Below, piece by piece: positions 16,629-25,344 of a stretch of 64,000 bases of DNA (position 1 is the stretch's first letter; the number at the start of each line of letters is the position of its first letter). The translations under genes and the position numbers were made by a program. The notes below the pieces were generated by a model. The model was not told where the DNA came from, ran no database searches, and saw nothing but the letters and a program-made list of their open reading frames with translations. Source of the DNA: Halostagnicola sp. A-GB9-2 (lineage in GTDB: Archaea; Halobacteriota; Halobacteria; Halobacteriales; Natrialbaceae); contig NZ_JASJOC010000001.1 in the NCBI RefSeq assembly GCF_030068615.1, forward strand, positions 434,001 to 498,000, written 5' to 3'.

Positions 16629-17042
16629 ATGGACGAGTTGGACCGGCAGATCCTGAACGTCCTCCGGTGGGACGCCCGGACGCCGTACACCGAAATCGCG
16701 GACGAGGTGGGGACCAGCGAGGGAACGGTGCGCAATCGCGTCGAGCGTATGATGGACGAGGAGATCATCGAGCGGTTTACCATTTCGACGCGAACCGGGA
16801 ACGTCAAGGCGATGATCGAGGTCAGCGTCGCGGTCGACGTCGACACGGCGAACGTCTCCGACCGAATGGCTGAGTGGGAGGAAGTCGACTTCGTCTGGCA
16901 AGTCTCGGGCGAGCAGGACATCGTTCTCGTCGTCGACGCGGCGGACACTCGAGGCGTCAACGAACTCATCACGAACGCGCGCGAGCAGGACGAGGTCGTG
17001 AGTACGAAGACACGGCTGATTCTCGACGAAGAATTGGGATAA
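16629..17042 (+). CDS. Lrp/AsnC family transcription regulator
   Basis: 137 residues. The N-terminal AsnC-type helix-turn-helix (DELDRQILNVLRWDARTPYT, then TSEGTVRNRVERMMDEEII) is followed by a RAM ligand-binding domain (VAVDVDTANVSDRMAEWEEV and DIVLVVDAADTRGVNELI). Such proteins form dimers or octamers and sense amino acids. Divergent position from carA, with paired palindromes between, suggests it controls carbamoyl-phosphate synthesis in response to an amino acid such as glutamine or arginine. The effector is an inference. Confidence 0.9.
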   Translation: MDELDRQILNVLRWDARTPYTEIADEVGTSEGTVRNRVERMMDEEIIERFTISTRTGNVKAMIEVSVAVDVDTANVSDRMAEWEEVDFVWQVSGEQDIVLVVDAADTRGVNELITNAREQDEVVSTKTRLILDEELG

Positions 17043-17068
17043 CGGCGAACTAAGCCGCCCTACGGGTA

Positions 17069-17106
17069 ACTGACAGTAGCTGGCACTCATACGGACTGCT
17101 GTCAGT
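17069..17106. terminator. Strong hairpin between convergent genes (bidirectional terminator candidate)
   Basis: Stem of 11 base pairs (17069-17079 with 17096-17106; arms ACTGACAGTAG and CTGCTGTCAGT, one G-T wobble) and a 16-base loop. It sits in the 183-base gap between the convergent Lrp gene and the TRAP transporter. Confidence 0.5.
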
Positions 17107-17225
17107 CATTGCCGGTACAACCGCGACCGCCCTGTGGTTGCAACGGTTGACTCGCTTCGCTCCTCCACCGAGGCTCGTCTCACACGGTTCGACTCACCAC
17201 CGGTAAATCGTTACAGTAGACCGTA

Positions 17226-19946
17226 TCAGTCGTCGGCTTCACCGGTTGCTGGTCCGGAGACGCTCGAGTCGATTTCACCGGTCGTTCCCGAACGATTGCG
17301 AACGGAGAGTCCAACGAGTAGTCCCAACCCGACAAGCCGAAGCGGGAAGGTAATCGCGAAGATCGTCAGCATCGACGGGATACCCGCCAGTCCCAACAGA
17401 GCCTCGACGAGCAGCAAGAGCAGTTCCGGGACCATCAGCAGAATCGACGCGATCGAGTAGAGAGCACGAGCCATCACGCCGACCGAGGAGTACTGGTACC
17501 CGATGATCGTCACGCCGAGTGCGTACACGCCGAGGAACATACCGAGCACGGGAATCACGACCTCTGGAACGAAATAGCCGACATCAAAAACGTCGGACCA
17601 GCCGATGACGCCCCATCCCTCGCTCCCGTCTCGCAACAGGAGAATCCCCGGCGAGAAGACGAACGCGAACGGGACGAGTATTTTGTTCAGCGAGAGCAAG
17701 AACGCGGTCGTCGCAGTCTTGAACTCGTCGGCCTTGGCGACACCCGCACCCGCAAAGGCGGCGACGGCGACCGGCGGTGTCACGTCGGCCATCAGTCCGA
17801 AATAGAGGATGTAGAGGTGCGCGGCGAGAATCGCAATTCCGGTCCCCTGCTCGATCGGCGTCTCGAGCATCGCGATGAGGATGATGTACATGACCGTCGT
17901 CGGCATCCCCATGCCAAAGAGGATCGCCGCGAAGCCGGTGAGCAAGAGCAACACGAGCATTGAGTCACCGCTCACCGAACTGATGAGCGCGGCGAGGTTC
18001 GGCCCGAGTCCGGAGACGCTGATAACGCCCGGAATAACGCCGGCCGCGGCGACGGCGATGACGACCGTCGTCGCCGTTCGAGCCCCCGATTCCATCGATT
18101 TCAACACGAACGCGCCGAACCGATAGAACGAATTGTTCGCGAGCGACGAACGCCCGAGCGTCTGGGTACTGCGCTGGATCGTCGTCTCGACCGCGTCGTC
18201 GAGTTCGAGGAGCGGGGCGTCCATCCGGGGCTGGAACAACAAGACGACAACGCTGACGATAATCGCAATCGTGCCGAGATCTGCGGCCGCAGCGAACGCC
18301 GCAGCGGTCAGCGAGTAGGGCTCGCCGGCAGGTTCCATGCCGGTAATCGCCAGTACTATATCGGCGATTCCGCCGCCATATATCGCGTGTGCACCGAACT
18401 GGCCGACGAAGAGAAACGCGATCGTTCCGAATAGCGGAATCCGCGTCCGGTCGTTGTACGCGGCGACGACCGCGATGAGCGCTACGACGGTCACGATCGT
18501 GAACCACCCGGCGCGGTTGATCGAAAACCGCGCGATAACCAGGAAGTACAACAGGGCCACGAGCGGGAGGAGGTAAAACCAGCCCGTTCTGATATGCGAT
18601 CGCGGATCGGGAAGCTGATCCCGAGAGAGGCCGCCGATCCCGGCCCGCATCGCCTCGAAGTGGACCATCACCCACATTCCAAAGAAGAAGGCGATCGCGG
18701 GTAGGGTGGCGGCGACGATCACGTCGGGGTACGGCGTTCCCGTAAACTCGACGATGAGGAAGGCGGCCGCACCCATCACCGGTGGAAGCATCTGTCCGCC
18801 TGAGGAAGCGGACGACTCCACCGCACCGGAGAACTCCGGCGTGTACCCCGACCGTTTCATCAGCGGGATGGTAAACGCGCCCGTCGTCACCGTGTTCGCG
18901 ATCGAGGACCCCGAAAGCATTCCCATGAAGCCACTCGAGACGGTGCTCGCCTTTGCGGGACCACCCTTTCTGGTTCCCGTCAGCGAGTACGCCAGATCGA
19001 TGAACCACTTGCCAGCGCCGCTCATCTCGAGGAAGGCTCCGAACAGGATGAAGATGTAGATGAACCGAACGCTAACGGTAACCGGCGTCGAGAAAACGCC
19101 CGCTTCGACGGTGTACCACAGGTTGTATACGATTTCGCTCCACGATTCGGGCTGAATCGAGAGCGCTCCGATCGCCGAATCTCGAGGGACGAAGTGTCCC
19201 CACCTGGCGTAGACGATGAAGAGCCCGACCAGCGACATCAGCAGGAATCCGAGCGTTCGACGAGTCGCTTCCAGAACCAACAGGAGGCCGAGGACACCGA
19301 GAACGAAGGCGTACGATACCTCGTCTATCGGGATCCCTAACGTCACAACGGCGGTAACGACCGGCTCGAGTATCGGATACACGTCGTGAATCGGACGTGT
19401 CGCCGAGAAGCGTTGAAACGCGATCGTCCGGATCTCGTCAAATTCCGTGACGATGTAGTAAGTCGGCAACACCGAGAGCCCGGCCAGGCAGATATCGACC
19501 GGCGTGATCCGATTCAGTCCGGGGTCGACGGCCGCCCATCGAACGCCGTCACCCAGTCGTTCGACGACCCGCGTCGGGAGCGAATCCGTACCGAACCGGT
19601 TTCGCGTGGCTGGCTCGAGGCGTGCGACGCGCCTCGCGACGAATCCGTCGCCCTGAGTCGTCGGAAACAACAGGAACGCGAGGATCAACGCGAAGGTGAC
19701 GTGGATCGCGTTGACTTGCAGTTGCTGGAGTGAAAAAAAGCGATACTCGCCGAGCAACGGGAGCGTGACGCCGAACTGGTAGCTCCGAGCCGCGAGCCAC
19801 AGTTGAAACGCCGAGAACGTGATGCCGATCAGGGCGACGACGACGACCGCGACACCCTGAAGGGTACGACGCCGTTCGACCTCCTGAAGGATTTCCTCCT
19901 GTTCTTCGTCCGAAAGCGTCTCCGTCTCGTCGGAATCTATGCTCAT
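17226..19946 (-). CDS. Fused TRAP transporter membrane protein (4TM + 12TM, TAXI type)
   Basis: 906 residues, the length of a DctQ-DctM fusion as usual in TAXI-type TRAP systems. It imports an organic acid or amino acid driven by an ion gradient, taking substrate from the TAXI binding protein encoded upstream. DctM features include GSSIANTVTTGAFTIPLMKR, PPVMGAAAFLIVEFTG and the second-half counterpart GMGMPTTVMYI. A hydrophobic C-terminal extension of about 150 residues follows. It lies 9 bases downstream of the DUF1850 gene, so they are co-transcribed. Confidence 0.92.
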   Translation of the reverse strand: MSIDSDETETLSDEEQEEILQEVERRRTLQGVAVVVVALIGITFSAFQLWLAARSYQFGVTLPLLGEYRFFSLQQLQVNAIHVTFALILAFLLFPTTQGDGFVARRVARLEPATRNRFGTDSLPTRVVERLGDGVRWAAVDPGLNRITPVDICLAGLSVLPTYYIVTEFDEIRTIAFQRFSATRPIHDVYPILEPVVTAVVTLGIPIDEVSYAFVLGVLGLLLVLEATRRTLGFLLMSLVGLFIVYARWGHFVPRDSAIGALSIQPESWSEIVYNLWYTVEAGVFSTPVTVSVRFIYIFILFGAFLEMSGAGKWFIDLAYSLTGTRKGGPAKASTVSSGFMGMLSGSSIANTVTTGAFTIPLMKRSGYTPEFSGAVESSASSGGQMLPPVMGAAAFLIVEFTGTPYPDVIVAATLPAIAFFFGMWVMVHFEAMRAGIGGLSRDQLPDPRSHIRTGWFYLLPLVALLYFLVIARFSINRAGWFTIVTVVALIAVVAAYNDRTRIPLFGTIAFLFVGQFGAHAIYGGGIADIVLAITGMEPAGEPYSLTAAAFAAAADLGTIAIIVSVVVLLFQPRMDAPLLELDDAVETTIQRSTQTLGRSSLANNSFYRFGAFVLKSMESGARTATTVVIAVAAAGVIPGVISVSGLGPNLAALISSVSGDSMLVLLLLTGFAAILFGMGMPTTVMYIILIAMLETPIEQGTGIAILAAHLYILYFGLMADVTPPVAVAAFAGAGVAKADEFKTATTAFLLSLNKILVPFAFVFSPGILLLRDGSEGWGVIGWSDVFDVGYFVPEVVIPVLGMFLGVYALGVTIIGYQYSSVGVMARALYSIASILLMVPELLLLLVEALLGLAGIPSMLTIFAITFPLRLVGLGLLVGLSVRNRSGTTGEIDSSVSGPATGEADD

Positions 19947-19955
19947 AGTAGCTGT

Positions 19956-20588
19956 CTATGTGGTGGACGGCTCGATTACCACGGCCCCGATCGAATCCCG
20001 TATCTCTCTCCCGTGAGTTTCGACGGCCAGTTCCGTGTTCGGTCCGAGCGCGTTCGGTCCGAGCGAGTTTGATTCGCACGGACCGCTGGACGAACCGAGC
20101 GTGTCACCGACGATTCGGTCGCCAAGGGAGCGATCGCTGAGCGTGATCGAGACGGGTCCGTCGGATTTCTCGACCAGATCGTGCCGCTCGCCGTCGATCA
20201 CGAGTTCGTGTCCCGCGATCGAACCCGGAACGACCGAAAGCGCCTCGTACGACTCGTTCGACCGGACGACGAATCCCTCGCCGGTCCGTTCGATATCCGA
20301 ACTCGACGGCAACCCGGCCCCGTGGGAGTGAAACACCATTCGATCCGCACGGAGCACCGGATCATCGACGACGTAAACGTCTCTTACCGGCGTCTTCTCG
20401 ACGCTGTGCGTGTACGAGAGCGTCACTTCCGTACCGTCCTCAACGGGTACCTCGAGGATCTCTTCCCCGCTGTCGGCGTCCGTAACGACGAGAGCGTTCG
20501 AAGGCGATGCAGAGACGCTGAGCGCCGCTGTTGCGACGACGGTTGCGAGGATGGCGACAGCGACGAGCGATAATCGGAGTGTATCCAC
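19956..20588 (-). CDS. DUF1850 protein of the TRAP operon, exported
   Basis: 210 residues beginning with a GTG at 20588. An N-terminal hydrophobic signal or anchor (LSLVAVAILATVVATAALSVS) precedes the DUF1850 domain with its typical LSYTHSVEKTPVRDVYVV and FHSHGAGLPS segments. DUF1850 proteins are encoded beside TAXI-TRAP transporters and their role is not established; being extracytoplasmic, it may assist the binding protein. The C-terminal 60 residues are Ser/Gly/Asn-rich with a short internal duplication (SLGPNALGPN). Confidence 0.82.
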   Translation of the reverse strand: MDTLRLSLVAVAILATVVATAALSVSASPSNALVVTDADSGEEILEVPVEDGTEVTLSYTHSVEKTPVRDVYVVDDPVLRADRMVFHSHGAGLPSSSDIERTGEGFVVRSNESYEALSVVPGSIAGHELVIDGERHDLVEKSDGPVSITLSDRSLGDRIVGDTLGSSSGPCESNSLGPNALGPNTELAVETHGREIRDSIGAVVIEPSTT

Positions 20589-20600
20589 AATCGGTATTCA

Positions 20601-20678
20601 GTTCAGTGTGCGTTCGGTCGGGGGCTGTTCAGTGTGCGTTCGGTCGGGGGCTGTTCAGTGTGCGTTCGGTCGGGGGAG
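20601..20678. repeat. 26-base tandem repeat, three units
   Basis: Three head-to-tail units at 20601, 20627 and 20653, each starting GTTCAGTGTGCGTTCGGTCG; the first two are identical and the third differs only at its last two bases, followed by a decayed fragment. It lies in the 278-base gap between the TAXI binding-protein gene and the DUF1850 gene, so it is transcribed in the leader of the downstream part of the operon. Confidence 0.85.
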
Positions 20679-20866
20679 TTGTTCAGCGCGTATCCGGCCA
20701 GGGAAGCTGTTCGGCCGGTACCTCGAGCGGATTGTTGCCGAGACAGCCGCAGCGGCGGTCGTCGAGACAACCAGGGGCGATTACTGAGACGGTGATGGTG
20801 TTGGACGCCGAAACGCCGAGACAGTTCGCGGCTGAGCCCGCGGACCGGTGAGGACTGGTGATCGAC

Positions 20867-21886
20867 TCACTCGAAGTATGCCTCCGCACCCGGATGTAGA
20901 TCGATCGGCATCGCGTCCTGTGCCGAATCGACGTCGATAAAGTCCGATTTCTGCCCGACGTCGTCGGTGTTGTCGAAGATGGCGGTCGTGACTTCCTCGA
21001 CGATCCCATCGTCAACCCCGTCGTGGGTGGCGATCATCGCCTGCACCGAAACCGTCTCGACATCGTCGTCGACCCCGTCGTACGTTCCGCCTGGGATCGT
21101 ATCGTCGGCAAACCACTCGGCATCGTCTCGAATCTCCTCGCGAAGATCGTCCGAGAGCTCGATCAACGAAATCTCTTCGGTCGTCGCGAGTTCTTCGACG
21201 GAGCCGACCGGCCAACCGCCGACGACGAACGACGCGTCGACATCGCCGTCGCGGATCTGATCGGCGGCCGTCTCGAAATCCGCGTTCTGTTCGTCGAAAT
21301 CGCCCTCGTCGATCCCGGCGGTCTCGAGGATTTGCAAGGCGTTGACCTGCGTTCCGCTACCCAAGTCGCCGGTGTTGATCGACGCCCCCTCGAGATCCTC
21401 GATACTCTCGATGCCCGAATCGGCTGACGTAACGAGGTGGATCGTTTCCGGGTAGAGCGATGCCACACCGCGAAGGTTCTCGACTTCCTCGCCGTCGAAC
21501 TCGTCGATCCCGGTCCCCGTGGACGCGAAGTGTGCGATATCGTTTTGAATCAGGGCGAACTCGGCGTCCCCGCTGCTCAACCTCCCAACGTTTTCCACGC
21601 TCGCGCCGGTCGATTGGACCTGCAGGCCGTGAGGCGTGTGCTCCTCGACGATCGTTTTGAAGTCGCCGGAAAGCGGGTAGTAGGTCCCACTCGTTCCGCC
21701 CGCGTGCCACGAGAGGATCTCACCGTCTGCGTCCGGATCAGCCTCGCCGATATCCGTTTCACCGTCATCGTCTCCGCTGTTTTCCGCTTCGTCTTCGATA
21801 TCCTCACCGATACAACCGGCGAACGCTCCGATGCCGAGTGCGCCGCTCGTTGCGATAACCGCTCGACGTCTGATACGCTGAACCAT
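20867..21886 (-). CDS. TAXI-family TRAP transporter solute-binding lipoprotein
   Basis: 339 residues from the ATG at 21886. The N-terminus (RIRRRAVIATSGALGIGAFAGC) is a Tat-like signal with a lipobox, followed by an acidic linker, so the protein should be anchored outside the membrane. The TAXI family begins at ILSWHAGGTSGTYYPLSGDF and includes VQSTGASVENVGRLSSGDAE and NTGDLGSGTQVNALQILE. It captures the substrate (glutamate-like in characterised homologues) and hands it to the fused TRAP permease encoded downstream. First gene of the operon. Confidence 0.92.
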   Translation of the reverse strand: MVQRIRRRAVIATSGALGIGAFAGCIGEDIEDEAENSGDDDGETDIGEADPDADGEILSWHAGGTSGTYYPLSGDFKTIVEEHTPHGLQVQSTGASVENVGRLSSGDAEFALIQNDIAHFASTGTGIDEFDGEEVENLRGVASLYPETIHLVTSADSGIESIEDLEGASINTGDLGSGTQVNALQILETAGIDEGDFDEQNADFETAADQIRDGDVDASFVVGGWPVGSVEELATTEEISLIELSDDLREEIRDDAEWFADDTIPGGTYDGVDDDVETVSVQAMIATHDGVDDGIVEEVTTAIFDNTDDVGQKSDFIDVDSAQDAMPIDLHPGAEAYFE

Positions 21887-21949
21887 GACGCTGACATACA
21901 ACGGAAGAGAGTGATGGTTATTTGGCTACCCAATATCTATAGCCGATTA

Positions 21950-22246
21950 TTATCGGGCAATAATGTGAGTATTCACCGATAGCTTCCCACGTGATTGAAA
22001 GCTCGGTTTCGAGGTTCCGATGGTCTCGAGCGAGAGCCACCCCAGACTGTCCTGCTCGATATCCTCGAGAGCGTTCATCAACTCCTCGTAGTCGTGGAAC
22101 GCCTCGAGTGATCGGCCTTGTTCGTCGGGGAGCCACGGTCCGCTGGGAGTCGCGTCGTCCTCGGCCGCCGCTTCGCCGGCTGCCGATAGGAACGAACTAC
22201 CGACCGTCGTTGCGCCGATCCACACGAGTGCAGTTCTTCTATCCAT
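21950..22246 (-). pseudogene. N-terminal remnant of an M14 zinc carboxypeptidase
   Basis: 98 codons from the ATG at 22246. It has a signal-like start (MDRRTALVWIGATTVGSSF) and then GPWLPDEQGRSLEAFHDYEE followed by LMNALEDIEQDSLGWLSLETIG, which matches the start of haloarchaeal M14 carboxypeptidases just before the first zinc-binding region. After this the sequence is unrelated (PSFQSRGKLSV) and stops, so the catalytic domain with its His/Glu zinc ligands is missing. It is probably a broken gene. The remaining part is not seen nearby. Confidence 0.6.
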
Positions 22247-22453
22247 AGGTGTCAAAAATACACACAGTTGAATTAAAACTAGTACCATTCTACCGTTGTG
22301 ATAAGTACGTTGTAAGGTGTATTAGCGGGAGATTCCCGGATTCATCGTCCGATCTCTTCCGAGAGAAACACGCCTTCACGGAAAGATGAGTTCGGTGCCC
22401 GGCTGTATCCGGCCCGAGACTCGAATACTCGCCACAAGACAACCGGTAGAAAA

Positions 22454-22469
22454 TTCCGGATCCCCGGAA
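22454..22469. promoter_or_regulatory. Inverted repeat before the MFS gene
   Basis: TTCCGG and CCGGAA flank four bases, 51-66 bases upstream of the MFS start. Candidate operator. The rest of the 273-base gap shows nothing recognisable. Confidence 0.3.
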
Positions 22470-22519
22470 CCAGAAACGATTTCATTAGCGCGAGACAAGC
22501 CCCACTAACTGGCCTTCTG

Positions 22520-23722
22520 ATGAGTTACCTGAGTTTGGTTCGTCGCGAAGTGACCGGTCTCTGGGCGGGCGGGACCGGCAAAACGTTGATCGCCATCGCG
22601 CTCGGCTGGGGGCTGTTGAACGGGACCCGGATGATCTACCCGGTTTTGCTCCCGTACTTTAGCGAGGACTTCGGACTCACGCTCACCACCGCCGGGCTCC
22701 TCGTCACCATCATCTGGCTCTGTTATGCGATCGGACAGGTTCCCGGCGGGGTCCTCGCGGATCGGCTCGGCGAGCGAAAAATACTGACGGCGAGCGTTTC
22801 GTTCGTCATCGTCGGAGTGAGTCTCGTCCTCGTCGCACCGACGGCGCTCACCCTCTTCGTCGCGACCGGGGTAATCGGTCTCGGACTCTCCCAGTACCCT
22901 ATCGCGCGGATTACGGCCCTCTCCGAGCTCTATCCCGATCGTATCGGTCGTGCACTCGGCGTCACGATGGCGTCTGGGGATATCGGACAAACGATCCTCC
23001 CGCCCGTCGCGAGCGTCCTCGCGGTCGGAGTCGCCTGGCAGTTCGGGCTCGGATTCGTCCTGCCGCTTCTCTGTCTTACCGTCGCAGTGATCTGGCTGAC
23101 GCTTCCGAAACACGATTCCGGAACCCAGGACGCCGACGACCTCTCGAGCGAACACGTCACGTACGTCTTCTCCGAGCTTCGCGAGCCGAGGTTCGTCATC
23201 ATCGGGGTGATACTGTTCCTCTTTATCTTCGTCTGGCAGACGTTTTCGGCGTTCTACCCGACGTATCTGGTCAGCGAAAAAGGGCTCTCTACTACGGTCG
23301 CAGGAACCCTGTTCGGGTTGTTTTTCGCCGTCGGCGTCGTCGCCAAACCCGCCGCCGGCATGGCCTACGATCGAATCGGCCTCCGCGGTTCCTTACCGAT
23401 CGTTCTCGGCGGCTCGATTGTCGGTCTCTTCGTCCTCCCGTTCGTCGAGGGAATCTGGACGCTCGTCGGCGTGACCGTCCTCATCAGTACGATGCTGGGG
23501 TCGGGGGCGGTCACCCAATCGTACCTCGCCGAAGCGATCCCGCCGGACATCCAGGGAACCGGACTGGGGCTCATCCGCTCGAGCGCCTCGATGCTGGGTG
23601 CGACGGGGCCAGTTCTCTTCGGTCTGATCGCCGAACGCGGCTACTTCGACGAAGGCTACGTGATCCTGGCCGTACTCGTGGGAATCGTTACGCTTCTCAC
23701 CTTGTTGATGCCGCGGGAATAG
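22520..23722 (+). CDS. MFS family transporter
   Basis: 400 residues with twelve predicted membrane segments. The loop 2-3 signature is clear (GQVPGGVLADRLGERK) and a related motif occurs in the second half (AVGVVAKPAAGMAYDRIGLRG). MFS carriers move small solutes by ion coupling or facilitated diffusion; the substrate is not visible. It is about 115 bases upstream of aglM but is probably a separate unit. Confidence 0.88.
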   Translation: MSYLSLVRREVTGLWAGGTGKTLIAIALGWGLLNGTRMIYPVLLPYFSEDFGLTLTTAGLLVTIIWLCYAIGQVPGGVLADRLGERKILTASVSFVIVGVSLVLVAPTALTLFVATGVIGLGLSQYPIARITALSELYPDRIGRALGVTMASGDIGQTILPPVASVLAVGVAWQFGLGFVLPLLCLTVAVIWLTLPKHDSGTQDADDLSSEHVTYVFSELREPRFVIIGVILFLFIFVWQTFSAFYPTYLVSEKGLSTTVAGTLFGLFFAVGVVAKPAAGMAYDRIGLRGSLPIVLGGSIVGLFVLPFVEGIWTLVGVTVLISTMLGSGAVTQSYLAEAIPPDIQGTGLGLIRSSASMLGATGPVLFGLIAERGYFDEGYVILAVLVGIVTLLTLLMPRE

Positions 23723-23837
23723 TCGAGCGGAAACGTCTCTGACCGTCTCCGTTACGAAGACGATCGAACGGCTGATTGTAGCCTCCGAAGAGTCTCAACC
23801 CAAAACTAACTAATCGGTACCGACCGTTTGCACCCGC

Positions 23838-25127
23838 ATGAAGATCTCTATCATCGGGAGCGGCTACGTCGGAACGACGATCGCCGCCTGCCTCGCGGAC
23901 ATCGGCCACGACGTGATCAACGTCGAAATCGACGAGGAGATCGTCGAGTCGATCAACGCCGGCGACGCGCCGATCCACGAGCCGGGACTACAGGAGCGAA
24001 TTGCCGAACACGCCGGCTCGCGGCTTCAAGCGACGACCGACTACGACGCAGTCTGCGAGACCGACGTCACGTTTCTCTGTCTGCCGACGCCCCAGGCCGA
24101 CGACGGCAGCCTCGATCTGGCGATCATGGAAGCCGCTTCGGAGTCGCTCGGCGAGACCCTCGCCGACAAGTCCGACGACCACCTCGTCGTCGTCAAGAGC
24201 ACGGTTCTGCCGGGAACCACCGAGGAGGTCGTCGCACCGACCGTCACCGAGGCCGCCGAAACGCAGATCGGTGACGGGGTCGAGTTCGCCATGAATCCCG
24301 AGTTCCTCCGGATGAGCACGGCCGTCGCCGATTTCCTCGAGCCCGATAAGGTCGTGTTCGGGACGACTGACGACTCGGCGGCGGCGACGTTGCGAGAGCT
24401 TTACGCGCCAATTCTCGAGCGCGAGGAAACCGATCTCGTCGAAACCGACGTTCGCGAGGCCGAGTTGATCAAGTACGCGAACAACGCCTTCCTCGCGTCG
24501 AAGGTCTCGCTGGTCAACGAACTCGGAAACATCTCCAAGGAGTACGGCGCGGACGCCTACAAGGTCCTCGAGGCGGTCGGCCTCGACGACAGGGTCTCCG
24601 AGCGGTTCATGCGCTCGGGCCTTGGCTGGGGCGGCTCGTGTTTCCCCAAAGACGTCAACGCGCTTCGAGCGGGCGCACGCGAACAGGGGTACGAACCAGA
24701 CCTGCTCGACGCCGTCGTCGCTGTCAACGACAAACAACCCCGTCGACTCGTCGACGCGCTCGACGAACACGTCCCCCTCGAGGGGGCGAGGATCGCCGTT
24801 CTCGGGCTGTCGTTCAAACCCGACACGGACGATATCCGCAAATCTCGAGCGCTCGACGTTACCGAGTCCCTCCGCGCGAAAGGGGCAACCGTCGTGGCGT
24901 ACGATCCCGTCGCGATGGACAACGTCAGGGAGCGATACCCGGATCTCGAGTACGCCGAGACGGCCGAATCTGCCCTCGAGGACGCGGACGGGGCGGTCCT
25001 CGCGACGGACTGGGAGGAGTTCGACGACCTCTCGTTCGATGGCATGGCACGACGCGTCGTCGTCGACGGCCGGCGGGTCGACGTCGACACGCACGGGCTC
25101 GAGGTGTACGAAGGGCTGACCTGGTAG
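23838..25127 (+). CDS. aglM: UDP-glucose/GDP-mannose 6-dehydrogenase (AglM-like)
   Basis: 429 residues. It oxidises a nucleotide sugar twice to the uronic acid with NAD+, supplying glucuronic acid for the N-linked glycan of the S-layer. The Rossmann start MKISIIGSGYVGTTIAACLA, the middle domain (ELIKYANNAFLASKVSLVNE) and the catalytic cysteine in GGSCFPKDVNAL are all present, as is the C-terminal domain (VLGLSFKPDTDDIRKSRAL). The presence of aglJ next to it on the same strand supports a role in protein glycosylation. Confidence 0.9.
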   Translation: MKISIIGSGYVGTTIAACLADIGHDVINVEIDEEIVESINAGDAPIHEPGLQERIAEHAGSRLQATTDYDAVCETDVTFLCLPTPQADDGSLDLAIMEAASESLGETLADKSDDHLVVVKSTVLPGTTEEVVAPTVTEAAETQIGDGVEFAMNPEFLRMSTAVADFLEPDKVVFGTTDDSAAATLRELYAPILEREETDLVETDVREAELIKYANNAFLASKVSLVNELGNISKEYGADAYKVLEAVGLDDRVSERFMRSGLGWGGSCFPKDVNALRAGAREQGYEPDLLDAVVAVNDKQPRRLVDALDEHVPLEGARIAVLGLSFKPDTDDIRKSRALDVTESLRAKGATVVAYDPVAMDNVRERYPDLEYAETAESALEDADGAVLATDWEEFDDLSFDGMARRVVVDGRRVDVDTHGLEVYEGLTW

Positions 25128-25344
25128 CCGTGTCTCTCCAGTCGCCACCACTGCGAACCGGAACGTCCGCGGTTCGGGGCCGTCTGCGAACCGAAGCGAC
25201 CCCAGACTGCGGTCGTCTACGAACGCAGACCGTCCGTTCAGCGATCGATCAGTACTCTTTTGCGCTCTCGGGGGAGATTTGGTTGCGATGGCAAACGATG
25301 GCGCTCACGTGGATCCGATCGCTCGTGGCGGAGAGGTGGTGGCC

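Noticed and set aside
17126-17215. Possible IS-like terminal sequence between lrp and the TRAP genes
   Set aside because: Only the hairpin is clear. No second end or transposase was found, so no mobile element is called.
20531-20851. Plus-strand frame across the 26-base tandem repeat
   Set aside because: It is opposite the operon and encodes only the repetitive shadow of the tandem repeat.
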